The notes beneath the pieces are model-generated. The model searched no databases. It saw only the letters and a list, made by a program, of their open reading frames with translations, and was not told the DNA's origin. Positions 35,407 through 44,892 of a DNA stretch of 55,425 bases are shown here, in pieces. Source of the DNA: an uncultured Saprospiraceae bacterium (GTDB lineage: Bacteria > Bacteroidota > Bacteroidia > Chitinophagales > Saprospiraceae); assembly GCA_937997635.1 (NCBI GenBank), contig CALLFA010000110.1:1-55425 (forward strand), written 5' to 3'. Numbering within the stretch: the first letter of the stretch is position 1; each line of letters opens with the position of its first letter. The position numbers and the translations under genes are program-made.

Positions 35407-37306
35407 TTTTTTTTGGCTTTGCCAATGTAAAATAAAATGTTGTGCCTTTACCTGCTTCAGACTTGAGCCATATCTCTCCACCATGTCCTTCTATCAGTTT
35501 TTTGACAAGAGTCAAACCAATCCCAGTGCCTTTATATTCGCTTCTTGGATGTAAACTTTTAAATAGCATGAATATTTGAGAGTGGAATTCTTTATCAATT
35601 CCAATGCCATTGTCACTAATGGTAAATAACCAATTGACTTTCTGTTCTTCACAATGTACAGAGATCTCTGGCGGTTCTGTTTTATTTCTGAATTTGATAG
35701 CGTTGGATAATAAATTAGTCATGACCTGTTTTAATTTGATTACATCAGCGACAATGGTAGTATCAAACCCTTTCATGTCTAATTGAATATTGTGGGTAGA
35801 AATGTCAGATTGAAAATCGGGAATTATATCATCCCATAATTCTTGTAATTTAAATGTGCTCAATTCAAAATCATCTACTTCTACTCTGGAAAAAGATAAA
35901 ATGTCATTAATGAGGTCTTTCATGTTTTTGGCAGAATCAATAATATAATCCATATATCCTTGTTCTTTTTCGGAAATGGATGCTGCAAGATTTCTTTCTA
36001 ATAATTGTGTAAAACTAATGATAGACCTTAATGGTGTTTGCAAGTCATGTGATGCGAAATAGGCAAATTTTTCCAGTTGGAGATTTGATTCTATATATTT
36101 TTCTAATTCTATATTTTTTTGTTCTAATTCTTGTTGAGCCTTATACAGTGTTGTAACGTCTTTGATGAATAGAATAATCTTGTGAGAATCAGATTCATAT
36201 TTATCAAGGACAAAAGTGATTTTAACTCTTATCCGTTCTTTATTTTTTGTTGCGATCCAAACCTCGTCATAATGTTTATGTGCTTTTAAAACGAATTCAA
36301 GCGATTCTTTATAGTAATCAATAGGGCTTCTTTTTTCATCATCATCAAGGACGACAAAATCATCTGGTCTTAATTTTGATAATTCATCTAATGAATTTAC
36401 ACAGAATAAATCAAGAGCATTTTGATTTGCTAATATTGGATTTAAAGAATCTAAATCAATATAAATAATCGCCTCATGCGAATTATTGAAAACATGTCTA
36501 TATGATTCTTCTATTTTTCTTTTTTCTGCAATGCGTTTGTATTTTTCGGTTACATCATTGAATATGATAAAGGCTTCATTTTGTTTTCTATTCGTCGGCA
36601 CGATATGGCCAGTAATTAAAATTTCTTCGCCATCACTTTTTTTAAATACAGATTCAATATAAAATGATTCTCCCCTTTGAACCATTCGTTGATGTTCCTT
36701 GGCAACTTTATGGAAGTCTGTGTTTGGGGAATAGTCTGAAAAGCGAGGTAAGACATCAAATCTGTTTAATCCGATCACCTCTTCTTTATGTTTATAGTTC
36801 AGTATGTCAACTGTTAACTGATTGCAGTCTAATACTTTTTCATTTGCGAAATCATAAGTAAAAATCCCTAGTACCATATTTTTGTACAGAGACTCTAGCA
36901 TAGTATTTGACTCTATGAGCTGCTTAGTCTTAGTCACTCTGTCAGTAGCATTTCTGGATGCTCCCACGATATACACTAAACCATCTTCGGTTTCATATGA
37001 ATGAAGGTGACTTGACATGTACTGTCGTTTTCCAAACTTAGGCGCCAGTTGAAAATTACCACTATAACTTGCTCCAATAGTGTTGCTTAGATTTTGGATA
37101 ATGAGTTTAAGTTTTTCTTGTTCTTGATTTTCTACATAGCTCATGACAGAGCTTTGTGCAATATCTTCTGGATTTAAATTGAATATTGATGAAAACGCAT
37201 CATTACAAAATAAGATCTCACTGCCTGAAGCAATAAAAAGTCCCGCTTTGCTTTTGTGTACAATGTCTATATATGGAATGTTCAGCTGATTGTTATCTAT
37301 GAGCAT
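35396..37306 (-). CDS. PAS-domain sensor histidine kinase
   Basis: A 636-aa protein from the ATG at 37306; an upstream start adds 14 atypical residues. At least three PAS segments span about 10-380. The HisKA box is FAYFASHDLQTPLRSI with the phospho-accepting His. The ATPase domain has LLSNAIKF (N box), ISDNGIGIDKEFHSQIF (G1) and GTGIGLTLVKKLIEGHGG (G2). There is no membrane segment, so it is a cytosolic sensor. No response regulator is adjacent, so it is an orphan kinase. Confidence 0.93.
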   Translation of the reverse strand: MLIDNNQLNIPYIDIVHKSKAGLFIASGSEILFCNDAFSSIFNLNPEDIAQSSVMSYVENQEQEKLKLIIQNLSNTIGASYSGNFQLAPKFGKRQYMSSHLHSYETEDGLVYIVGASRNATDRVTKTKQLIESNTMLESLYKNMVLGIFTYDFANEKVLDCNQLTVDILNYKHKEEVIGLNRFDVLPRFSDYSPNTDFHKVAKEHQRMVQRGESFYIESVFKKSDGEEILITGHIVPTNRKQNEAFIIFNDVTEKYKRIAEKRKIEESYRHVFNNSHEAIIYIDLDSLNPILANQNALDLFCVNSLDELSKLRPDDFVVLDDDEKRSPIDYYKESLEFVLKAHKHYDEVWIATKNKERIRVKITFVLDKYESDSHKIILFIKDVTTLYKAQQELEQKNIELEKYIESNLQLEKFAYFASHDLQTPLRSIISFTQLLERNLAASISEKEQGYMDYIIDSAKNMKDLINDILSFSRVEVDDFELSTFKLQELWDDIIPDFQSDISTHNIQLDMKGFDTTIVADVIKLKQVMTNLLSNAIKFRNKTEPPEISVHCEEQKVNWLFTISDNGIGIDKEFHSQIFMLFKSLHPRSEYKGTGIGLTLVKKLIEGHGGEIWLKSEAGKGTTFYFTLAKPKKTNQ

Positions 37307-37401
37307 AATATTCAATTTGATATTACAGCTTGAGAGGCGAGATGCCAAAATTAATAAAAATTCTGCTTCAATACCAGTTAAATCTGGCTTGGTAATCTAC
37401 T

Positions 37402-38364
37402 TTAACCTGCTTTGCACACATTTACAGGTTTTCCATTTACATATGACCTGATGTTTTCAAAAACGATGGATAAAAGACGTTCTCTACTCTCCTTGGCGGC
37501 CCAGGCATGATGTGGTGTGATGATGCAATTGTGTAAGGTCGATAATGGATGATCTGGTATTGGTGGCTCTTGCTGTAATACATCCAATGCTGCACCTGCA
37601 ATCTGACCAGTTGTTAATGCATACCTCAAGTCATTTTCATTAATCAAACCACCTCTACCAGTATTGACTATGAAAGCACTCTTCTTCATCTTTTTGATGT
37701 TTTCTGTACGTATGATGTGGTGATTTTCTTCGTTTAAAGCAGCATGCAAACTGATGAAATCTGCATTCTCAAATAACTCATTTGTTGATACTAAAGTCAC
37801 TCCCTCGGAAACTCCTTTGTCGACATTTTTTCTTGTGGCGATGACGTGCATACCAAAAGCCAAACCAATCTTTGCCACCTCCTTTCCTATATTGCCAAAA
37901 CCATAGATCCCAAGTGTTTTGCCTTTTAATTCTATGATTGGCTTGTTCCAAAAACACCAATCTTTTGCAGTTGCCCACTTGTTGTCACGCACCGCTTTGG
38001 CATGTTGGCCGACTTGATTGGTCAATTCCAAAATAAGCGCAAAAACGTGCTGCGCTACAGATGGAGTCCCATAACCTACTGCATTGCAGACTGTTATACC
38101 AAGATCATTAGCAGCATTGATGTCTATGTTATTATATCCTGTGGCTAATAGCCCAATGTATTCAAGGTTCGGCAATTGTTTGAGGACATTCCCGCTCAAT
38201 GGGCACTTATTGGTTAGAATAAAATTTGCTCGTGCAGCTCTTTCGACAATTAGTTCAACAGGTGTCCGATCATAAATAATCACTTCCCCATATTCATGGA
38301 GCGGTTGCCAACTCAAATCTCCTGGATTAGCTACAATGCCATCTAATACTATAATCGTTTTCAT
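37402..38364 (-). CDS. D-2-hydroxyacid dehydrogenase
   Basis: A 320-aa protein with the usual length and fold of NAD-dependent D-2-hydroxyacid dehydrogenases (glycerate, lactate or hydroxypyruvate reductase types). GIYGFGNIGKEVAKIG is the NAD loop. NTGRGGLINE carries the catalytic Arg, LQQEPPIPDHP the Glu and ITPHHAWA the catalytic His. Hydroxypyruvate/glycerate activity is plausible from overall similarity, but the substrate cannot be fixed from sequence alone. Confidence 0.92.
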   Translation of the reverse strand: MKTIIVLDGIVANPGDLSWQPLHEYGEVIIYDRTPVELIVERAARANFILTNKCPLSGNVLKQLPNLEYIGLLATGYNNIDINAANDLGITVCNAVGYGTPSVAQHVFALILELTNQVGQHAKAVRDNKWATAKDWCFWNKPIIELKGKTLGIYGFGNIGKEVAKIGLAFGMHVIATRKNVDKGVSEGVTLVSTNELFENADFISLHAALNEENHHIIRTENIKKMKKSAFIVNTGRGGLINENDLRYALTTGQIAGAALDVLQQEPPIPDHPLSTLHNCIITPHHAWAAKESRERLLSIVFENIRSYVNGKPVNVCKAG

Positions 38365-38419
38365 CGTTAGTTATACCGTTAGTGTGTTCCAATTCTCACG
38401 AAAGTGACTTCATTGCAGG

Positions 38420-39163
38420 CTAATTGCTATTTATTTCCATTTGTTTCAATTCTTCAGAAGTCACCACTTTGTAATTTCCAGCAGGTTCTTCAAATGCAGA
38501 TTGTTCAACAGAGGTTTCGACATGAGTTGCTTCAAACGTCATCGCCATCCTACCTGTATCGATAGAGAAAAGTAGTGGCGTACCTTTGAGTGTTAAGCCA
38601 AGCATTTCTTGCAACTTAAAGTTATTTATTTCAATGGCGTCAGTGACATACCATACCATATCCCTATTTTGAAATTTTTCTGGCATGTCTCCTCCATGAG
38701 TATGTGTCCCCTTATTTAGTTTTATGATCGCCTTGTAGCACTCGTAACCTAAAATGTCTATTGTCGACTCTTTATCATAGCGTATGTCGTAAATGCCTTT
38801 CATCTCAACTGAATCTTGGACCAGAGTATCCGTAATTTCTGTCTCTAGTGGAGTGACAACTTTTATCTTTTGGCCCATGTTGTCTTGAAATTGAGTCATT
38901 TGACCATCTTTGAAATAGGTTTTGACATCAATGGTACCCATCATTTTATTCATTTCATTTACTTGCTCTCCAGGCTGAAAATAGATGGTCATATTCATTT
39001 CCTTTAACAGGCTACGCATTGCAGCTATTTCATCTTGATTTTCGTTTCCTGCCATTTCTACACCTGTTACATTCAATGTAATAGCACCAGAGGTTATTTG
39101 TGAAAATAGAATTCCAGTACAGACCAACAAACTGATGGTGAGAGATAAGCGTAGTTTTCTCAT
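38420..39163 (-). CDS. Secreted protein of unknown function
   Basis: A 247-aa protein with a signal peptide (MRKLRLSLTISLLVCTGILFSQ). The mature part is beta-rich and resembles lipoprotein-like or DUF4412-type periplasmic proteins with YECYKAIIKLN and VWYVTDAIEI. I cannot name the family with confidence. It sits between the dehydrogenase and the MFS gene on the same strand, with gaps of 55 and 79 bp, so it may belong to a loose operon. Confidence 0.65.
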   Translation of the reverse strand: MRKLRLSLTISLLVCTGILFSQITSGAITLNVTGVEMAGNENQDEIAAMRSLLKEMNMTIYFQPGEQVNEMNKMMGTIDVKTYFKDGQMTQFQDNMGQKIKVVTPLETEITDTLVQDSVEMKGIYDIRYDKESTIDILGYECYKAIIKLNKGTHTHGGDMPEKFQNRDMVWYVTDAIEINNFKLQEMLGLTLKGTPLLFSIDTGRMAMTFEATHVETSVEQSAFEEPAGNYKVVTSEELKQMEINSN

Positions 39164-39242
39164 GTTGTTATGTTGAAAGGGTAAACGTAACTGTACTAAA
39201 ATAGGGTATAATACTGCTTTATTAAAGGATTTTAGCTGATTT

Positions 39243-40529
39243 TTATTGTTTGGTAAATTTTACTCTAAGTAAAAGAAAGAAACCAATAACGAAGAATATA
39301 GCTAAGACTAGAACTGAATATCTAATGTTATGGGTCAATTGCTCCACTATACCAAAGGCGAATGTTCCAAAAACAACAGACAGATAAAACAAAACATCGT
39401 AGAAAGAGAAGTAGGAAGTCAACTCCTCCTCATCATTGTCTAACAACTTACTATACGTGGACCTTGACAAAGATTGGACACCACCTAGCACCATGCCCAC
39501 AAGGGCAGCGATCCCATAGAAAAGTGTTTTGGAAGTAACAAACGATGCAACTAAGCATATGCAAAACCATATAGAGATAGCGACTAAAAGTGCTCGTTTG
39601 TTTCCTAATTTTTTGGATAACCAAGCAAAAGAAAAAGCTCCTGCGATGGCAACGAATTGTAATAAAAGCACAGTAGCGATCAGCTCACTAGACTCAAATG
39701 CCAATTCTTTCTCTGCAAATACTGTTGCCAAATAAATGACCGTTTGCACACCAGCACTATAAAAGAAAAAGGCAGTCAAAAATTTCTTAATGTTCTTTTT
39801 GGTTTTCAATTCTGAAATGACAGCCATGATTTCATTATAGCCTTTCTTGACAATCCCAGCTTCAAATCCGTTCATTTTGCTTTTGGGTAAACGCCTAAAT
39901 GTAATCTGAGAAAATCCAAACCACCACACACCTACCAATGCAAATCCTATGCGGTAGGGTAGGCTTGAATCAGGTGCCATGCCAAAGACCTCTGGTTTTA
40001 GGCTCATGAAAATAATGAACAACAGCAATAGAACACTGCCAACATAACCAAATGCAAATCCTTTGGCACTTACCTTATCGTAGCGGTCTGGTGTAGCTAT
40101 TTCAGGTAAATAGGCATCGTAAAAAATGATGCTTGATGCGTGCCCTATAGTTGCCACTCCAAAAGCAATCGACCCCAATACAATGTCAAAATGATTTTCA
40201 AAAAAGAATAAAAACACACATGCTATCGATCCTATCGTAGAGAACAGTCGCATGAAAAACATCCGCTTATCACCGTAATCAGCAATACCTCCAAGAAGAG
40301 GAGAGAATAAAGCAACAATGATAAACGATGCCGAAACGAGGAATGAGTACAAGGCACTATTTTCAATACTATGACCAAAAATATCGATTGTATCATTTGT
40401 CACAGCAATAAAATAAATTGGAAATATAGCTGTCGAAATGACTAAGGAATATGCAGAGTTGGCCCAATCAAAAAAAGCCCAGCCATTAATGGTTCTCCTA
40501 TCGTTGACTAGTATTTTTTGAGGTGTCAT
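39243..40529 (-). CDS. MFS transporter, UMF1/ATG22-like
   Basis: A 428-aa inner-membrane protein from the ATG at 40529; a GTG adds five residues upstream. About twelve hydrophobic helices are present. The start NGWAFFDWANSAYSLVISTAIFP and SPLLGGIADYGDKR (the MFS loop motif) are characteristic of the UMF1/ATG22 family. The substrate is unknown; yeast ATG22 exports amino acids. Confidence 0.87.
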   Translation of the reverse strand: MTPQKILVNDRRTINGWAFFDWANSAYSLVISTAIFPIYFIAVTNDTIDIFGHSIENSALYSFLVSASFIIVALFSPLLGGIADYGDKRMFFMRLFSTIGSIACVFLFFFENHFDIVLGSIAFGVATIGHASSIIFYDAYLPEIATPDRYDKVSAKGFAFGYVGSVLLLLFIIFMSLKPEVFGMAPDSSLPYRIGFALVGVWWFGFSQITFRRLPKSKMNGFEAGIVKKGYNEIMAVISELKTKKNIKKFLTAFFFYSAGVQTVIYLATVFAEKELAFESSELIATVLLLQFVAIAGAFSFAWLSKKLGNKRALLVAISIWFCICLVASFVTSKTLFYGIAALVGMVLGGVQSLSRSTYSKLLDNDEEELTSYFSFYDVLFYLSVVFGTFAFGIVEQLTHNIRYSVLVLAIFFVIGFFLLLRVKFTKQ

Positions 40530-40725
40530 AAAGGAAAGATACACTTGTGATTTATAATTTATTCAGATTAGCACTCTTTTGTTTTATCTATTCTTTACAG
40601 AGAACCCATTGAAAGGCCTACAATTCAATGATAGCGGTGAATAGAGGCAATTATCTATTTATTTATGAAAACAGATTTATTTAAGATTTGACCTGATTTA
40701 AACCATTCTTATTAGTGTTTCTTCC

Positions 40726-41553
40726 CTAAAATAGTTTCATTTGGTTATCTTTTTTTGGATAGAACACTCCGATGATAACAAATGGATTTTTAGATCTTCT
40801 CATATGCCATTGCTTAGTAGTTCCAAGAAAAAGGAAAATGTCTTTACTTTCAATAAAGTTATCTTCATACTGTTCTTTAACTTTTTTTAATGCAATAGAT
40901 TCATCCCCTTCTGCTTTTTTGAGACAATTCCAATAAAGTGCTCCTATTTCCCAATCTTCGATCATAAGCCTACTCGTTTTACCACTTTCATCTTCAAATT
41001 TGTAGTAAAATTTATAAGGTAGTTTTGGAATAAGAATTTCTGGCGATTTGTCTGTATTGAATAAATCTTTCTGTTTTCTTAAGTCTTTCCATTCATTTTT
41101 CCATTCTCTTTCATCTTCCTCAATTTCAACGGAGATAATTTTCGAAGGTTTGAAAGTAGCTAATGAAATATTCTTCGGGCTTTTTGAATCTTCGATTAAT
41201 GTGCTAAGATTTTTATAGATATTGGATAAGCAAAGTTCCTTTCTTACTGACCAATTATCATACGTGCTTATTGTATCTCCAATTTTTATATCTTTAAAAT
41301 CGTAGTTCTTGGGAGAAAAACTTTCAGGACGAAAATCATCTGCTCTTTTCGTTAAATCTAATTCGATCCAGGTATATTTTACATTATTTAATTTGCCACT
41401 TCCTTTTAAATCAGTAAGGAAACTCAAAGGGACTGGGTAAATTCTGATCCAACTTCCATCTTCGAGAATTCCTGCAGTACAAACTAATTCATCATAACTT
41501 CTAGAAGGAAGTGGGTAGGTTGTTACTGTTAAAAGAATTCTCTTTCTAGGCAT
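40726..41553 (-). CDS. Partner protein of the DUF488 gene, unknown family
   Basis: A 275-aa basic, soluble protein. MPRKRILLTVTTYPLPSRSY and RPESFSPKNYDFKDI look like OB-fold-style strands, and it may belong to the dual-OB proteins seen in some bacterial conflict systems, but I am not sure of that. WEIGALYWNCLKKAEGDES and LFLGTTKQWHMRRSKNPF follow. Its start lies 2 bp after the stop of the DUF488 gene, so the pair is surely one operon. The pair is clearly AT-richer than its neighbours, which suggests acquisition. Confidence 0.65.
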   Translation of the reverse strand: MPRKRILLTVTTYPLPSRSYDELVCTAGILEDGSWIRIYPVPLSFLTDLKGSGKLNNVKYTWIELDLTKRADDFRPESFSPKNYDFKDIKIGDTISTYDNWSVRKELCLSNIYKNLSTLIEDSKSPKNISLATFKPSKIISVEIEEDEREWKNEWKDLRKQKDLFNTDKSPEILIPKLPYKFYYKFEDESGKTSRLMIEDWEIGALYWNCLKKAEGDESIALKKVKEQYEDNFIESKDIFLFLGTTKQWHMRRSKNPFVIIGVFYPKKDNQMKLF

Positions 41554-41555
41554 TT

Positions 41556-42440
41556 TTACAAATGAACAATTTTAGACTTGAATTTTGGAAAATTAGCAAT
41601 TGAGTTTGCTAAATGTGATCTATGGCATTGGCAATGTTCAGCTTCAAAGCATGTTAAGGCAACTCTTTTTTTATCAATTATATTTCCGATTATTTTTTCT
41701 TGACTTTTTACTTCTGTTTTTAATGTTGTAGAGGCATATTTTTTGAATAGTATGTCATAATCAACTTGATCGTTTAAGTTTTTTCTATTAGCAGAATCTA
41801 TTCCTACTTCAGGATAATGAACATAATCTATTCCAATGCTATTACAGTATTTTTTTAAAAGCGTTTTACTAAATCCAAATTTCATGCTAAGTGGATTCTT
41901 CCTAACATCTATAAGTAATTTGACATTATTCTTAATTAGCTTAACTAAATATTTCTCCAATGAAATTCCTTCATAACCAATAGTGAAAAGTGTTGAATTT
42001 ATTTCTTTTGGTTTAGCATCTGAGATTTTGTTTAAGTATTTCTCAGTTAATAAATTCTCAGCAATAATACTATTTATTGCATAAAAAGGAAAGTTGAGAT
42101 AGGTATGCTTTGTTAAGGCTTTTCTACTCATTTTTCCATAAGTTTTAACGATTTCTAATAGAAATTTTTTATCATTTGGTTTGAGTAACTTCGTATAAGC
42201 TTTTTTATCAGCTTTGAGATAGCTTTTGTCAGTTTCAGACAATAGTCCTTTTTTTACCATCGTGTTAAGGTCTGCCTTCAAAGAGTAAGAATAACAACCA
42301 TATTTATAAGGTATGAACTCATACTCAGGATCATTCTTAAGCCGGCTGTAAAGAAATAGTAATTTTTGAATACTAATCTTATCTAATTCATTATCAAGTA
42401 GTTGCAGGAGTGATAAAACTATTTTTCTTCTGTAAAACAT
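41556..42440 (-). CDS. DUF488 protein with N-terminal Panacea-like domain
   Basis: A 294-aa protein from the ATG at 42440; the longer frame adds 26 residues without protein character. The N-terminal part (about 1-80), with DKISIQKLLFLYSR and YKYGCYSYSLKADLN, resembles the SocA/Panacea antitoxin-like domain. The C-terminal DUF488 part has LFTIGYEGISLEKYL, LLIDVRKNP, FGFSKTLL and CFEAEHCQCHR, the conserved TIGYEG, DVR and CxE..CHR motifs. DUF488 is often found in mobile or conflict-related gene pairs. Two 60-base lines I counted in this gene had 22-25% GC. Confidence 0.8.
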   Translation of the reverse strand: MFYRRKIVLSLLQLLDNELDKISIQKLLFLYSRLKNDPEYEFIPYKYGCYSYSLKADLNTMVKKGLLSETDKSYLKADKKAYTKLLKPNDKKFLLEIVKTYGKMSRKALTKHTYLNFPFYAINSIIAENLLTEKYLNKISDAKPKEINSTLFTIGYEGISLEKYLVKLIKNNVKLLIDVRKNPLSMKFGFSKTLLKKYCNSIGIDYVHYPEVGIDSANRKNLNDQVDYDILFKKYASTTLKTEVKSQEKIIGNIIDKKRVALTCFEAEHCQCHRSHLANSIANFPKFKSKIVHL

Positions 42441-43017
42441 TAACTTTGGCCTTATTTGATAATTAACTATTTGTAAAGAGTTATTATTTTTTTCATAAAG
42501 ATAAGATTTCTTACACATTAGGCTATATTTAAATATGTAAATAACTGCTTACTCCCTTATATTATAAGATAACAATTATATACCTTTCTGATTTTTACCA
42601 CTGATTAGGAGCTCTGAACACTTAGAATTCACCCTTTTGTCGAATTAGTATTATTTGTTTTTTGATCTATTGTATGCATTGGTAGATATTTCAACTTGTG
42701 TAATTTGGATTCAATTCAACGTTCTTTCATGATATCGGTAATATTGGAATGTCATCATTGCACTGCCTCATAAGGAATTTTATATTGAGTTATACCCAAC
42801 GGATTTGAGTATGAGCTATTAACTATGAGGCCATTTTTTCAAGATCAAGGTGTAAAACGTAGGAATAGTGGTCTTATTAGTAAGCTTTGCAACGCAGATA
42901 TTGATAAATTGGGCAGTAGTATATGGGTCACACTCAAGTGCGCTGGGTATACACATCCTAATTCTTATACTTATCTTGTGAGTCGTAAAATATAAATGTT
43001 ATTCTATTCTTGACGTT
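42441..43017. other. Intergenic region holding a MITE-like element
   Basis: About 577 bp between divergent genes. The part before 42790 is AT-rich and includes the DUF488 leader. The middle is the 161-bp palindromic element at 42791-42951. The rest probably holds the rimK operon promoter. No other gene is seen. Confidence 0.6.
42791..42951. mobile_element. MITE-like near-palindromic element (family 1), full copy
   Basis: It starts TATACCCAACGGATTTGAG and ends CTCAAGTGCGCTGGGTATA. The first 29 bases pair with the last 29 with about six mismatches, and further matches continue inward, so the whole 161 bp could fold into a long hairpin. It has no coding capacity. A deleted relative sits at 10608-10650. 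Confidence 0.78.
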
Positions 43018-43911
43018 ATGAATATTGTAATCCTTTCTAGAAATGCAGCACTTTACAGCACCGACAGTTTGATAAGAGCTGCACAAAACCGCGGTCATCA
43101 CGTTCGCGTCATCGATCACTTAATGTGTGACTTGGTGATCGAACAAAATAAGTTGCAGATTTATTATTACAATGAACCAGTTGATGATGTCGATGCAATT
43201 ATACCAAGGATTGGTTCTTCTTCCACAACTTATGGCGCTGCAATCATTCGACAATTCACAGCCAATAAGGTATATTCTACAGTGCGATCAGATGCATTGT
43301 TAAAAGCAAGAGATAAATTAAGTTGTCTTCAGTATCTGGCACAGAAGAATATTGACGTACCCAAAACCGTCATTATAAACAATCAGCTAATGATTGATGA
43401 AATGTTGGATCATATTGAAGGAGAACAAAAAATTGTCAAACTAACGAGTGGGACACACGGCCTGGGAGTTATTTTGACTGAGTCGAATCAAAACGCAGAG
43501 TCAATCATTGAAGCCTTTCAAAAAGTAAGACAAAAATCTTTGATCCAAGAATTCGTCAAGGAATCTGATGGCTCAGATATTCGATTAATAGTCGTTGGTG
43601 ATAAAGTAGTGGCTACCATGTGTCGACAAGCAAAGGAAGGCGAGTTTAGGTCTAATCTGCACAGAGGTGGATCATCTTTTGCTGTGACGCCCACCGAAAA
43701 TGAAAGAAGTGTTGCCATAAAAGCATCACAGCTGTTGGGATTGGATGTCGCAGGTGTAGATATGTTAAGATCAGCAAGGGGCCCTTTGATTTTAGAAGTT
43801 AACGCTTCTCCAGGTTTAGAAGGCATCGAAGGAACAACAGGGATTGACGTTGCAGGTAAAATAATGCAATTGGTTGAAAGAAAGGCTGATGCAAATTGGA
43901 GAAAAGTGTAA
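43018..43911 (+). CDS. rimK: RimK-type alpha-L-glutamate ligase (ribosomal protein S6 modification)
   Basis: A 297-aa ATP-grasp enzyme. PRIGSSSTTYG, RSDALLKARDKLSCLQYLA, VKLTSGTHGLGVIL, IQEFVKESDGSDIRLIVVGD and PLILEVNASPGLEGIEG are the RimK core in order, including the metal-binding ExN. In other bacteria RimK adds glutamate residues to ribosomal protein S6. It heads a three-gene operon with a deacylase-like protein and dacB, a partnership seen in many Bacteroidota. Confidence 0.93.
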   Translation: MNIVILSRNAALYSTDSLIRAAQNRGHHVRVIDHLMCDLVIEQNKLQIYYYNEPVDDVDAIIPRIGSSSTTYGAAIIRQFTANKVYSTVRSDALLKARDKLSCLQYLAQKNIDVPKTVIINNQLMIDEMLDHIEGEQKIVKLTSGTHGLGVILTESNQNAESIIEAFQKVRQKSLIQEFVKESDGSDIRLIVVGDKVVATMCRQAKEGEFRSNLHRGGSSFAVTPTENERSVAIKASQLLGLDVAGVDMLRSARGPLILEVNASPGLEGIEGTTGIDVAGKIMQLVERKADANWRKV

Positions 43912-43923
43912 CATTGCAACTCT

Positions 43924-44892
43924 ATGACAAAGGAAGAAAAATCTTTGGTGATCAACAATGAAGAGATCAAACCTGGGAATTTCAAATCAATTGATATACC
44001 TGTGGGCAATTTACCTTCAGGTACGAGCATCAACATCAACGTAAATGTCTATCGAAGTATGTTTAAGGGCCCAGTCGTGTTAGTCTTAGCTGGCGTACAC
44101 GGCGATGAAATTAATGGTGTTGAAATAGTGCGAAGATCAATCGTACAAAAAATATATAGTGACTTGATCAAAGGAACTGTAATTGTAATCCCGCTATTGA
44201 ATGTATTCGGATTCATCAATTTTAGTCGTGATGTGCCTGATGGGAAGGATGTCAACCGGAGCTTCCCTGGCACTAAATCTGGCTCTTTGGCATCTCGTGT
44301 TGCATACACATTGACAAAGAAAATTTTGCCAGTAGTGGATTTCGGCATCGATTTTCATACTGGTGGTAATTCTAGGTATAATTTTCCTCAAATCAGATTT
44401 GGTAAAACAAATAAAAAGGCTCGAGAGTTAGCAAAGGCATTTTCACCTCCTTTCATGATAGAAAAGCCATATATCTTAAAGTCACTTCGTAAGATTACAA
44501 AGGATATGAAAATTCCAATTATCGTGTATGAAGGGGGAGAATCTACAAGGCTCGATGGCTTTTCCATTTCCAAAGGAATTGACGGTTTAAAGCGAGTGCT
44601 CAACCATGTAGGGATGTTGGAATATGCACCAGACCCGGAGAATAAAGTCATTTTATTGAAAAAGACGAGCTGGATAAGAGCCCCTTACAGTGGCTTATTT
44701 ACCTGGGCCAGACAATCTGGTGTTTATGTCCATAAGGGTGAGCCTCTTGGGATGGTAAATGATGTCGCTGGTACAACTTCGGTGACAGTCTTATCAAGTA
44801 GAGACGGTTACATCATCGGGCACAATAATGCTTCTGTAGTCAGTCAAGGAGACGCATTATTTCATATTGGATACGAATATGAAGTTGTATGA
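43924..44892 (+). CDS. Succinylglutamate desuccinylase / aspartoacylase family protein
   Basis: A 322-aa zinc carboxypeptidase-like hydrolase. LAGVHGDEINGVEIVRR carries the zinc-binding His and Glu, and DFGIDFHTGG the second His. VYEGGES near residue 200 holds the expected catalytic Glu. The C-terminal beta domain is present. The family removes acyl groups from amino acids, and here its partner RimK suggests a role in glutamate-tail processing. Its stop overlaps the dacB start by 4 bp. Confidence 0.88.
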   Translation: MTKEEKSLVINNEEIKPGNFKSIDIPVGNLPSGTSININVNVYRSMFKGPVVLVLAGVHGDEINGVEIVRRSIVQKIYSDLIKGTVIVIPLLNVFGFINFSRDVPDGKDVNRSFPGTKSGSLASRVAYTLTKKILPVVDFGIDFHTGGNSRYNFPQIRFGKTNKKARELAKAFSPPFMIEKPYILKSLRKITKDMKIPIIVYEGGESTRLDGFSISKGIDGLKRVLNHVGMLEYAPDPENKVILLKKTSWIRAPYSGLFTWARQSGVYVHKGEPLGMVNDVAGTTSVTVLSSRDGYIIGHNNASVVSQGDALFHIGYEYEVV

